8,013 nt of DNA, taken from positions 1 to 8,013 of the forward strand of contig JAKLEJ010000149.1 of NCBI GenBank assembly GCA_022711695.1. Direction: 5' to 3'. How positions within the stretch are numbered: position 1 is the first letter of the stretch; each line of letters opens with the position of its first letter. The DNA comes from Verrucomicrobiota bacterium (GTDB lineage Bacteria > Verrucomicrobiota > Verrucomicrobiia > Limisphaerales > JACRJZ01). The notes under the pieces were generated by a model. The model did not search any database, was not told where the DNA came from, and was given only the letters and a program-made list of their open reading frames with translations. A program made the translations under genes and the position numbers. Positions 1 to 7,473 of the stretch are shown piece by piece.

Positions 1-545
1 CGTCCCTTGAGCTGGTCCATGTAAAGGGAGGTGACGCGGGTGGCGAGCTCGGAGGCCACGCCGGTCTTGAGGGAGACCACCCGCATCTGGCGCGGCTCCT
101 TGGCCAGGAGCGAGTCCATCTGCTCGACGATCGCCGACGCGCTCTGCAAATCCTGGGGCGCCCCGCTGACGATCAGGAGGTTGTTTTGCGTGTCCACGCC
201 CACGGTCACCCGCGGAATGCTGCGCCCGTAGGGGGAAATCTGCACGAGGGCGCTGGAGAGGATGGTGCTCACCTGCTCGGCCTCGGCCTGCTTGAGGCGG
301 AACACGCGCGTGCGGCCGGTCTGCGCCTCGGTTTTGTCCAGCTTCTGGATGATGTCGTCGAGGAGCTTGAGGTCGTTCGTCCCGGCGGAAACCACGAGGC
401 GGTTGGCGTTGACATCCGGCAGGACGAGAGCCTGGGTGGCCGGCGAAATGCCGCGGGTCTTGGCGGCTTCCTGGTAAAGCGACTTGACCGTGGAGGCCAG
501 CTCGGGAGCGGAGGTGGAGGTCAGCTCATAGACCTTGGTTTCGCG
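1..545 (-). repeat. Fourth cassette, module A missing (B-C-D), residues 2299-2479, cut by the window edge
   Basis: After cassette 3 the next module is B type (RETKVYELTSTSAPEL, NANRLVVSAGTNDL), followed by C (TRVFRLKQAEAEQV, SPYGRS) and the start of D (MRVVSLKTGVASEL, SLYMDQLKG). No A module lies between D of cassette 3 and this B, so equivalent landmarks fall 229 residues apart instead of about 310. The array is still running when the window ends. Confidence 0.82.
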
Positions 546-3500
546 GCCCTCCTGAACGATGGCGCTGGCCGTCAACTGCCCGGCGATCTGTTCCAGCAGT
601 TTGATCTGGGCGTCCGTGCCGCCCAGGACGATCTGGTTGCTGGCGGCGTCCTCGAGCATCAGCACGTCGGTGGTCCCCAGCTCCGGCTGGGCCTTGGATT
701 GGTCGTCGAACACGGCGCGCAGCTTGGGCAGCAGCTCGGAGGCCTGGCCGATCTTGACCGGGAGCACCTTCATGGCGCGCTGAACCTGGCCGCCCATCGA
801 ATCGATCTGCTCGATAATGACGCTGGCGCCCTGAAGCTCTTTGGGGTCCCCTGTGATGATGAGGGTGCGGCTCTTGGGATCCACGCTGACACTGACGCGC
901 TTCTGCTGGCGGCCGTAGGCATCGTAGCGGACCATGGCGCTCTGAAGGATTTCGACGACCTTCTCCGGATCGGCTTGCTTGAGCTTGAACACGCGGACGC
1001 TGGCGGACTGCGCCCCCACCTTGTCGAGCTTCTTGACGATCTCCTCGACGGCATTCAGTTCGTTGGTCGGCCCGGTGAGGACCAGGCGGTTGGCGATGGC
1101 GTCGGGCACGATCGCGGCCTCGGCGGCGGGGGGGCTGGGCCGGGCCTTGAGCTGCTCCTGGTAAAGGGACTTGACGGTGGTGGCGAGCTCGACGGCGTTG
1201 GCGGTGGTCAGGTCCACAACGCGGGTATCGCGCGGCACGACGGCCTGGCCGGCGCGCAGGTTGCGCACGATGCCCTCGATCTCGGCGATATGGTTGGAGC
1301 GGGCGGTGACGATGAATCGCGCGGCCTTGGGGTCGGCAATGATGTTGGCGTCGGCCGGATCGCTGGCCTCCTTGTTCTTCCAGTGATCCTGGTAAATCTG
1401 CTGGACGAGGGGCAGCAGGCGATTCATTTCATCGACCTGCCCGATCTCGATCATGCGCGTCTCGCGCGGGCCCTGCTTGAGGCTGGCGCTTTCGAGCTCG
1501 CCCAGGATCTTCTCGACCAGCGCCAGTTGCGCCTCGCTGCCCGCGAGGATCAACTGGTTGCTGGGGGCATCCTCGAGGATGAGGATGTCCGTGGTCCCCA
1601 GGTCCGGCCGGCTGGCCATCTGGTCGTTGTAGAGCTGGCGAACCTTGGGCGAGAGCTCGACGACCTTGGACTGCTTGAGGGTCAGCACCTTGATGCGGCG
1701 GTCGGCCTGGGCGCCCAGGGCGCTGTCGAGCTGCTCGATGATCACGGCGGCGTTTTGGAGCGACTGCAGCTCCTTGGGATCGCCCGCGACGATGATGGTG
1801 CGGCTCTTGGCATCAAGGGTCACCCCCACGCGGCGGCGCTGGCGGCCGTAGGAATCGTAGCTGGTCAGGGCGTTGGACAGGATCTCCATCACCTTGGCAG
1901 GATCGGCGGACTTGAGCTTGAACACGCGCACCGTGCCGCTCTGGGCGCTGACCTTGTCCAGCTTGCGAATGATGTCCTCGACGGCCGCGAGCTCATTCGA
2001 GGTGCCGGTGACAATCAGGCGGTTAGCCGAAATGTCCGGCAGTATCTGGGTCTCCTGCGGCTGCGCCCCGGGCCGCGATTTAGCCTGATCCAGATAGAGG
2101 GATCGCACCGTGGTGGACAGTTCGACGGCGTTGGCGGTGGTTAGATCGATGATGCGGGTGTCGCGCGGCTCGTTCAGGTCGCCCGCCCGCAGCTCGCGCA
2201 CGATCGTCTCGATCTCGGCAATGTGGTTGGTGCGGCCCGTCACGATGTAACGGGCGTTGCGGGCGTCCGCCAGGATCTGGGCGTCCGCGGAATCGGAGGC
2301 GTCGCGGCTGCGGGCGCGCTCCTGGTAAAGCTGCTGCACAAGGGGGAGCAGGCGGTTCATCTCCTCGACCTGCCCGATCTCGATCATCTTGGTGAGGCGC
2401 GGGCCCTGGGCGACGGCGGCCGCCTGAAGGTCAGTCATGATCCGCTCCAGCAACTTCAACTGGGCATCCGTGCCCGCGAGGATGATCTGGTTGCTGGCCA
2501 GGTCCTCGAGCATCAGCATGTCCGAGGTGCCCAGCTCGGGCTGGCTGGAAAGCTGATCGGCATAGAGCTGGCGGGTCTTGGCCACCAGGTCCAGCACGCG
2601 CCCCTGTTTGAGGGTGACCACCTTCATCTTGCGCTCGGGGCGCTCGCCCAGGGACGAATCGAGCTGCTCGATGATCGAGCTGACGCCCTGGAGTTCCTTG
2701 GGATCGCCCGTGACGATGAGCATCCGGCTCTTGGCGTCCACGCTCACGGTGCAGCGCTTCTGCGGCCGGCCGTAGGCGTCGTAGCGCACCAAAGCCGTGG
2801 TCATGATCTCGGCGACCTTGGCGGGATCGGCGGACTTGAGCTTGAAGATGCGCGCCGACGAGCTCTGGGCCGAGACTTTGTCCAACTTCTTAATGACCGA
2901 CTCGACCTCATCAAGTTCGTTGGTTTCGCCCACCACGATCAGGCGGTTGCCGCCGGCGTCGGGCAGGATGAGGGTGTCGGGCTGGATCGTGCCCAGGCGG
3001 GCCCGGGCCTGATCGAGGTAAAGGGAGCGAACCGTGGCGGCCAGTTCGATGGCGCTGGCGGTGCTGAGATCGAAAATGCGGGTGTCGCGGACGGAAGAAG
3101 CGCTCGCGCCGGGGGCGCCGTTGCCAAGCTGCTTGATGATCGCCTCGACGGCTTTGATGTGATCGGGCTTGCCGGTCACGATGAGGCGGCCGGCTTTGGC
3201 GTCGGCCATGATCTGGGCGTCGGCCGGATCGGCTTCGGAACGATCCTGCCACTGGTCCTTGTAGAGCTGCTGGACCAGCGGGAGCAGGCGCTGGACGTCG
3301 GCGGCGTTGCCGACCTCGAAGGAGCGGGTCTCGCGCGCCGGCTGATTGGTGGGCAGGCCGGTCTGCAGGCGGGCGAAGATCTCCTCGATCTGGCGGAGCT
3401 GGTCCTGCCGGGCCGAGACGATGATGCGGCCGGTGCGGCCGTCGCTGACCATCTGGGCGTCGGCGGGGCCGGCGGCGGGGTTGGCGCTGATCTGGTCGCG

Positions 3501-6500
3501 GTAGAGCTGCTGCGCCAGGGAAAGGGTCCGCTGCGCCTCCGCCAGCCGGCCGAGGTCCAGGATCTTGGTCTCGCGCGGGGCTCGCTTCTGGCTCTCGAGG
3601 GTATCGACGATCTGGCGGATTTGCGCGGCCTGCTCCTTGGTTCCGTACACGGTGAAGCGCGTGCCGCTGGCGTCAGCGTAGAGGGTGGCGGGCTTGAGGC
3701 TCTTGCCCTGGGATTGCTCGGCGTAGATGCGCTGGACGGTGGGGAGGAGATCAGCCGCCGCGGCGTTCTTCAAATCGACCGTGGCCAGCTCGCGCTGGCC
3801 CTGGTCGGGTTTGGCGTCAAGGGTGTTGACCACCGTTTCGACTTTCTCCATCAGCGAAGCCGGGGCCAGGACGATAAGCCGCTTGCCGGCGGGCTCGGCG
3901 GTGATGCTGAGCAGGTTGGTGATGTTGCGTCCGGGGGACTGGGCGGCAAAGACCCGCATCGCCAGGCCGGCCAACTGGTCCACGTCCTCGCTCTTGACGT
4001 CCAAAATGCGCAATTCGCGGGCTTTGTCCCGTCCCTCCAGGGTGGTGGCCTCGCCGCCGTCGAGCCGCTCGATGATCACAGCCGCGTCCTGGAGATCGCT
4101 GCGCGAGCCAGAAACGATCAGGCTGTTGGACTTGTCGTCGGCGGCCACGGTGACCTTGCGGACCGGGAGGCCGCGGATGTCGAACTTGAGCATGGCGTTC
4201 GAGACCACCGAGACCAGGGCGGAAGCCTCGGTCGTGTTCAGCTTGAAGATGCGCGCTCCCCCGCCCTGCTCCGGGAGCTGATCCAGTTTTTCGACCAGCG
4301 CGGCCACCTGGACAATCTCCTCCTTGGGCCCGGTGACAATCAGCCGGTTGGAGGCGGTATCCGGGACGATCTTGGTCTGCACCGCGTAGTCGGCCCCCCG
4401 GCGGTCCCGCATGAGGTCGGCCAGCATGCCCGTGACCAGCGTGCTGATCGAACTGGCCTCGCCGCTGCGCAGGTCCAGGATGCGCATTTCCTTGGCGCCG
4501 GCATCGGGGCGGGAGTCGAGCTCCTGGATGATCGCCGTGGCCTCGGTCACGGCGGTGGGATCGCCGGTCACCACCAGGCTGTTGCTGCGCTGGTCCACGA
4601 CCACCTTGACCTGTTGGGCCTGGGCGTTGAGGCTCTTCTCGACCACGCCGGCAATTTCGACGGCGAGCGCGGTCTTGAGCCGGACGACGCGGGTTTCCTC
4701 CTTGGCGGCCTTGCGGCCCTCGGGGTCGAGCTGCCGGACGATGGCCTCGGCCCGGGCGATCTCCTTCTCGGTTCCGCTGATCATGATGCGGTTGTTCTTG
4801 GCGTCGGAGATGAGCGTGGCGGGACCGCCCGAGGGCTCGGGCAGGCCGCGCAACTGCTCCTGGTAAAGCTGCTGCACCAGCGGGGTGAACTCGGTGGCGG
4901 TGCGGCTGAACAGGTCCACGCCCTTGAACTGGCGGGCCACCGCCGAGGAGGCGGCGGTGTCCAGTTGCTTGAGCAGGGCCTGGATGCGGACCGAGTCGGC
5001 AGCCGTCGCCAGGATGATGATCTGCTTGCCGGAAGCGTCGGGCACGAGCTTAGGGGCCAGTTGCGGGTTGGGCTGCTCCTCGCCCATCTGGGTCAGCAGT
5101 TGGCTGGCCAGGGCGATGAGCTCGGCGGCGGACTTGCTCTGGACGGGCATGAGGGTCATCTCGCGCTGCGTCTTCTGCGGCGCGAGGTCGAGGGTGCTCA
5201 CCGTCTGTTCGATCTCCTTGAACTGATCTTCGGTGGCGGTCACCAGCAGGCGGTTGTTGGCAGCATCCGGAATCAGCAGCGGCTTGGGCAGATCCTGGAA
5301 TCGCTTTTCGTTCATGCGCTCGCTGACCAAATCGGTCACGCTCTTGAGGAGGGTGTCGATCCGGCTGTTCTTCAGGCTGAGGATATGGAGGCTGCGCTCC
5401 TGCGAGCGGGGTTTCTCGCCGCGAATCTGCGTGACCAGCGCCTCGATCTTGGCGAGGTGATCCTCGCTGGCGGTCACAATCAGGCGGCCGGATTCGGAGT
5501 CGGCCAGAATCTTGGCGTGGGCGGTTTGCCCCACCGCGCCGTCGCTGACCTGGTTGCGGTAGATTTGCTCGACGAGGGGCAGGAGGCGTTTGGCCTCGGC
5601 CACGCTGCCGACCTCGATGAACCGGGTCTGGAGGGGGACGGGCTGAAGGCTGCCGGTTTCGAGCTGGGTGACCACGTCGGTGGCCACCTGGACATCGCCC
5701 GGGGAGCCGCTCACCACCACGCTCTGGCTCTGGGGCTCGTAGCTGACGCTGGCGGTGGTGGCCATCTGGCCATTGGGCAACTTGCGGGTGAGGGCGGACG
5801 TGAGGATCTGGGCCAGGTTGGTGGCGTCGGAGGCCCGGGGCCGGAACACGCGGGTCAACTGGATGGTGGTCGAGCGGAGCGGAGCGTTGGGGCCGCCGGC
5901 CTTGGCGCCCTGGACCCCGCGGTCCAGCCGGGTGATGAGGTTCTCGATCTCATCGAGCTGGGCCCCGACGGGGGCCGAGACAATGAGGCGGTTTTGCGCC
6001 ACGTCCGGGATGAGCCGCGCCCGGGTGGCGGCGGACGCGCTGGTCTCGCCCGGGCCGGCCACGCCGGGAATAGCCTGGCGGATGAGAGTGGCCAGTTCGT
6101 CGGGCTTCATGGACTGGGGAAAGTAGATGCGCACATCGCCTCCGCTGCCGTCCTTTTGCTCGAAGCGGTTGATCAGCTCCTCGGCGAGCGCGAGCCGCTC
6201 GCTGGGGCCAAAGAGCACCATCGTGCGCGAGGCGTCGTCATACACCGCGGTAATGTACTCGTTGGGATCGGGCGGCAGGACCTCGAGCTGCTTGTTGTTC
6301 GGGTTGTATTGAGTGCGCCGCGGGGCCGTGGCCACGCCGAAGGTCCGGTTCAGGAGATCGGAGACGATCGCCCCCGAAGCGTGCAGGAGCGTGTAGGTCT
6401 TCATCTGCCGGTCCACGGCGGACTCGACATCGATCTGGGTGAGGAGGTAGCGGATGCGCTGGATGTTGGCCAGCCGGTCGGTGACGATCAGGCCCCGACC

Positions 6501-7439
6501 CTTGCTCAGCGAGGCCAGCGAGCCGGCATCCGAAAGCATCGCCGTCACCGCGTCGCCGATCTCCTTGGAATCGACATTCTTGACCGGGAGCACCACCGTG
6601 ACGACTTCGCCCGGGCGGACATCCCCGCCATGCTCGACGCCGCGCATGATCTTGAGGGGCATCTGCGGCAACTCCTTCACCGCCACAAGCTGCAGGTAAT
6701 GGCCGGACTCCATCAGCATGGTCCCCTTCATCGCCAGCATCACATTGAGCATGTCCAGCGCCTCGCCATAGGCGTAGGGCTGGGCATCGTTGAAGGTGAG
6801 CGTCCCCTGGACGTTCGTGTTCGTCACCAGCGGCTTGCCGGCCATCTGGGCGAAACGCTCCAGCACGTCCATATAAGGAATGCCGTCGAACTGGAAACGG
6901 ATGTTCTTGGGCGCGCCGTTGGTGACGGAAGCTGGTTTGTTGGCCGGAACGGTGGCAACCGTCTGAGCGGAACCGGGGGCCGGGGTGGAAGCAGCCGTCG
7001 CCGCGGAGGCGCCTATATTACTATTGGTGGGAGCGGCCGTCGGAGCCGTTGCTTTGGCGACCGCGTTCGAGGGAGCCGCAGCGGAAGCAGCGGTCGAGGG
7101 CTTGGCGGCGGCGGCGTTGGTGGCCGGCGCAACCGGGGCGGGCTTGGCCGCGGCGGCAGTCGAGGCGGCAGGTTTGGCCACGGGCGCATTGGTGGGGGTG
7201 ACGGCCGGGGTCGTCAGCGGCGGTTTAGCGGCAGGGGCGCTGACGGCCGGAGCCGCGGCGGCCGCGGTGGCGGGTTTGACCGCGGGGGCGTTCGTGGGCA
7301 GAGCGGCCGGTTTGGCGGCCGGAGCCGCCGCGGAGGTTGCGCCGTTGGGTGTCGAGGGCTTGGTCTCCTGCGCGACGGCGGGCAGCAAGCCCAGCAGAAG
7401 CGCAAGGACCGCCAAAAAGACGGTCTTGGCGTTCTTCAT
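1..7439 (-). CDS. Giant secretin-like protein with N0 domain and about 29 tandem N1-type (Secretin_N) modules; 3' end beyond window
   Basis: The frame is open from ATG 7439 to the window edge: 2479 codons, no stop, no frameshift needed. Residues 1-23 form a Sec signal peptide (MKNAK, an Ala/Leu/Val core, AVA cleavage site before Gln24) with no lipobox Cys. Residues 26-176 are an Ala/Pro/Lys/Thr/Asn linker. Residues 177-257 resemble a secretin N0/STN domain (IRFQFDGIPYMDVLERF, then GTLTF, then a hydrophobic helix and a final LQLVAV strand). From about 278 onward come N1-type modules of 64-90 residues, each with a strand such as RVFKLKSADP, a helix, then a core like PDxxxNRLIVTG and a helix ending in LD. 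Modules start near residues 278, 346, 435, 530, 605, 682, 760, 837, 917, 985, 1062, 1143, 1216, 1289, 1369, 1451, 1530, 1605, 1681, 1759, 1838, 1916, 1992, 2070, 2149, 2223, 2299, 2378 and 2452. Known secretins use N domains as stacked periplasmic rings contacting inner-membrane partners. The pore-forming secretin domain is not in the window, so channel function is inference. The ATG is chosen because a signal peptide follows it directly. Confidence 0.95.
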   Translation of the reverse strand, partial: MKNAKTVFLAVLALLLGLLPAVAQETKPSTPNGATSAAAPAAKPAALPTNAPAVKPATAAAAAPAVSAPAAKPPLTTPAVTPTNAPVAKPAASTAAAAKPAPVAPATNAAAAKPSTAASAAAPSNAVAKATAPTAAPTNSNIGASAATAASTPAPGSAQTVATVPANKPASVTNGAPKNIRFQFDGIPYMDVLERFAQMAGKPLVTNTNVQGTLTFNDAQPYAYGEALDMLNVMLAMKGTMLMESGHYLQLVAVKELPQMPLKIMRGVEHGGDVRPGEVVTVVLPVKNVDSKEIGDAVTAMLSDAGSLASLSKGRGLIVTDRLANIQRIRYLLTQIDVESAVDRQMKTYTLLHASGAIVSDLLNRTFGVATAPRRTQYNPNNKQLEVLPPDPNEYITAVYDDASRTMVLFGPSERLALAEELINRFEQKDGSGGDVRIYFPQSMKPDELATLIRQAIPGVAGPGETSASAATRARLIPDVAQNRLIVSAPVGAQLDEIENLITRLDRGVQGAKAGGPNAPLRSTTIQLTRVFRPRASDATNLAQILTSALTRKLPNGQMATTASVSYEPQSQSVVVSGSPGDVQVATDVVTQLETGSLQPVPLQTRFIEVGSVAEAKRLLPLVEQIYRNQVSDGAVGQTAHAKILADSESGRLIVTASEDHLAKIEALVTQIRGEKPRSQERSLHILSLKNSRIDTLLKSVTDLVSERMNEKRFQDLPKPLLIPDAANNRLLVTATEDQFKEIEQTVSTLDLAPQKTQREMTLMPVQSKSAAELIALASQLLTQMGEEQPNPQLAPKLVPDASGKQIIILATAADSVRIQALLKQLDTAASSAVARQFKGVDLFSRTATEFTPLVQQLYQEQLRGLPEPSGGPATLISDAKNNRIMISGTEKEIARAEAIVRQLDPEGRKAAKEETRVVRLKTALAVEIAGVVEKSLNAQAQQVKVVVDQRSNSLVVTGDPTAVTEATAIIQELDSRPDAGAKEMRILDLRSGEASSISTLVTGMLADLMRDRRGADYAVQTKIVPDTASNRLIVTGPKEEIVQVAALVEKLDQLPEQGGGARIFKLNTTEASALVSVVSNAMLKFDIRGLPVRKVTVAADDKSNSLIVSGSRSDLQDAAVIIERLDGGEATTLEGRDKARELRILDVKSEDVDQLAGLAMRVFAAQSPGRNITNLLSITAEPAGKRLIVLAPASLMEKVETVVNTLDAKPDQGQRELATVDLKNAAAADLLPTVQRIYAEQSQGKSLKPATLYADASGTRFTVYGTKEQAAQIRQIVDTLESQKRAPRETKILDLGRLAEAQRTLSLAQQLYRDQISANPAAGPADAQMVSDGRTGRIIVSARQDQLRQIEEIFARLQTGLPTNQPARETRSFEVGNAADVQRLLPLVQQLYKDQWQDRSEADPADAQIMADAKAGRLIVTGKPDHIKAVEAIIKQLGNGAPGASASSVRDTRIFDLSTASAIELAATVRSLYLDQARARLGTIQPDTLILPDAGGNRLIVVGETNELDEVESVIKKLDKVSAQSSSARIFKLKSADPAKVAEIMTTALVRYDAYGRPQKRCTVSVDAKSRMLIVTGDPKELQGVSSIIEQLDSSLGERPERKMKVVTLKQGRVLDLVAKTRQLYADQLSSQPELGTSDMLMLEDLASNQIILAGTDAQLKLLERIMTDLQAAAVAQGPRLTKMIEIGQVEEMNRLLPLVQQLYQERARSRDASDSADAQILADARNARYIVTGRTNHIAEIETIVRELRAGDLNEPRDTRIIDLTTANAVELSTTVRSLYLDQAKSRPGAQPQETQILPDISANRLIVTGTSNELAAVEDIIRKLDKVSAQSGTVRVFKLKSADPAKVMEILSNALTSYDSYGRQRRRVGVTLDAKSRTIIVAGDPKELQSLQNAAVIIEQLDSALGAQADRRIKVLTLKQSKVVELSPKVRQLYNDQMASRPDLGTTDILILEDAPSNQLILAGSEAQLALVEKILGELESASLKQGPRETRMIEIGQVDEMNRLLPLVQQIYQDHWKNKEASDPADANIIADPKAARFIVTARSNHIAEIEGIVRNLRAGQAVVPRDTRVVDLTTANAVELATTVKSLYQEQLKARPSPPAAEAAIVPDAIANRLVLTGPTNELNAVEEIVKKLDKVGAQSASVRVFKLKQADPEKVVEILQSAMVRYDAYGRQQKRVSVSVDPKSRTLIITGDPKELQGASVIIEQIDSMGGQVQRAMKVLPVKIGQASELLPKLRAVFDDQSKAQPELGTTDVLMLEDAASNQIVLGGTDAQIKLLEQIAGQLTASAIVQEGRETKVYELTSTSAPELASTVKSLYQEAAKTRGISPATQALVLPDVNANRLVVSAGTNDLKLLDDIIQKLDKTEAQTGRTRVFRLKQAEAEQVSTILSSALVQISPYGRSIPRVTVGVDTQNNLLIVSGAPQDLQSASAIVEQMDSLLAKEPRQMRVVSLKTGVASELATRVTSLYMDQLKG
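546..1466 (-). repeat. Four-module cassette 3 (A-B-C-D), residues 1992-2298
   Basis: This cassette has 307 residues. A contains MIEIGQVDEMNRLLPLVQQ and SNHIAEIE. B contains RDTRVVDLTTANAVELATT. C contains VRVFKLKQADPEKV and YDAYGRQQKR. D contains MKVLPVKIG and ASNQIVLGGTDAQIKLLE. Module C matches the cassette 2 copy at roughly two-thirds of positions by hand alignment. Confidence 0.86.
1467..2399 (-). repeat. Four-module cassette 2 (A-B-C-D), residues 1681-1991
   Basis: This cassette has 311 residues in the same order as cassette 1. A contains MIEIGQVEEMNRLLPLVQQ and TNHIAEIE. B contains RDTRIIDLTTANAVEL. C contains VRVFKLKSADPAKV and YDSYGRQRRR. D contains IKVLTLKQSKVVEL and PSNQLILAGSEAQL. 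Module C has three extra residues (KELQSLQNAAV against KELQGASV), which lengthens it relative to its copies. Confidence 0.86.
2400..3335 (-). repeat. Four-module cassette 1 (A-B-C-D), residues 1369-1680
   Basis: This is the first clear A-B-C-D cassette, 312 residues. A opens with RETRSFEVG and ends IKQL. B opens with RDTRIFDLSTA and ends IKKLDKV. C opens with ARIFKLKSADPAKV and contains YDAYGRPQKR. D opens with MKVVTLKQG and contains ASNQIILAGTDAQLKLLE. The same words return in the same order in the next two cassettes. Confidence 0.85.
3336..6686 (-). repeat. Divergent N1-type module array, modules 1-14 (residues about 252-1368)
   Basis: Fourteen tandem modules share the strand-helix-strand-strand-helix pattern and the core PDxxxNRLIVTG followed by a helix ending in LD or a variant. 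They are much less alike than the later modules. Module 2 (about 346-430) carries an insertion of roughly 25 residues containing YNPNNKQLEVLPPDPNEY. Module 9 (about 917-977) is the shortest, with the helix-to-strand loop almost absent. By similarity to the later subtypes I read modules 3 to 14 as B, C, A, B, D, A, C, B, C, D, A, A; these assignments are by eye and some are weak. Confidence 0.78.
6670..6911 (-). other. Secretin N0 / STN-like domain (residues about 177-257)
   Basis: The segment has the usual order of an N0 domain: a strand with alternating hydrophobic residues (IRFQF), a helix (PYMDVLERFAQMAG), a V-x-G-T-L-T-F strand, a second helix (YGEALDMLNVMLAMKG) and a closing strand (HYLQLVAV). 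In GspD and PilQ this domain lies at the periplasmic entrance and contacts inner-membrane partners. It is the best evidence that the protein belongs to the secretin lineage rather than being an unrelated repeat protein. Confidence 0.75.
6912..7364 (-). other. Low-complexity Ala/Pro/Lys/Thr/Asn linker (residues about 26-176)
   Basis: About 150 residues consist almost only of Ala, Pro, Thr, Lys, Val, Ser, Asn and Gly, with recurring short words such as PTNAP and AAAAKP. It contains almost no aromatic or acidic residues and no predictable domain. It joins the signal peptide to the N0-like domain and is probably disordered. A role in crossing or binding peptidoglycan is possible but is only inferred from composition. 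Confidence 0.8.
7371..7439 (-). other. Sec signal peptide of the giant protein
   Basis: Residues 1-23 have a short basic N-region (Lys2, Lys5), a hydrophobic Val/Phe/Leu/Ala core and an AVA motif before Gln24, typical of signal peptidase I cleavage. There is no Cys for lipoprotein processing. This places the protein in the periplasm or outer envelope and fixes the start at 7439. Confidence 0.88.
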
Positions 7440-7448
7440 AACTTTCAA

Positions 7449-7455
7449 CTCTTTC
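7449..7455 (-). promoter_or_regulatory. Weak ribosome binding site of the giant gene
   Basis: On the coding strand GAAAGAG lies nine bases before the ATG at 7439. It is purine-rich but only a partial match to AGGAGG, and nothing better is present in the gap. With only 32 bases to the upstream stop codon, translation may depend partly on coupling to the upstream gene. Confidence 0.4.
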
Positions 7456-7461
7456 AAAACA

Positions 7462-7473
7462 GAACTCGAGTTC
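7462..7473. repeat. 12-bp perfect palindrome GAACTCGAGTTC between the two genes
   Basis: The 12 bases are identical on both strands. They overlap the TGA of the upstream gene and lie 22 bases before the ATG of the giant gene. On either side is a direct repeat, ACTCTTTCA at 7448-7456 and 7474-7482. There is no T tract typical of a terminator and no loop for an RNA hairpin. It could be a protein-binding site or chance. Confidence 0.35.

Noticed and set aside
186..2144. Plus-strand open frame of 652 codons
   Set aside because: Same shadow frame, separated from the longer one only by a stop opposite a single CTA Leu codon. Its internal repetition simply mirrors the repeat cassettes of the real gene.
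2911..3252. Minus-strand frame of 113 codons inside the giant gene
   Set aside because: It is out of frame with the modules and its Arg/Pro/His-rich composition is typical of a frame-shifted reading of GC-rich coding DNA.
1..3335. Interpreting the periodic DNA as a CRISPR, satellite or mobile repeat
   Set aside because: The period is in frame (multiples of three, about 930 bp), copies differ mostly by conservative amino-acid changes, and the reading frame is intact, so it is protein-domain repetition.
7462..7473. Palindrome as a transcription terminator of the upstream gene
   Set aside because: There is no loop, the arms are only six bases, and no run of T follows on the minus strand. The genes look co-transcribed.
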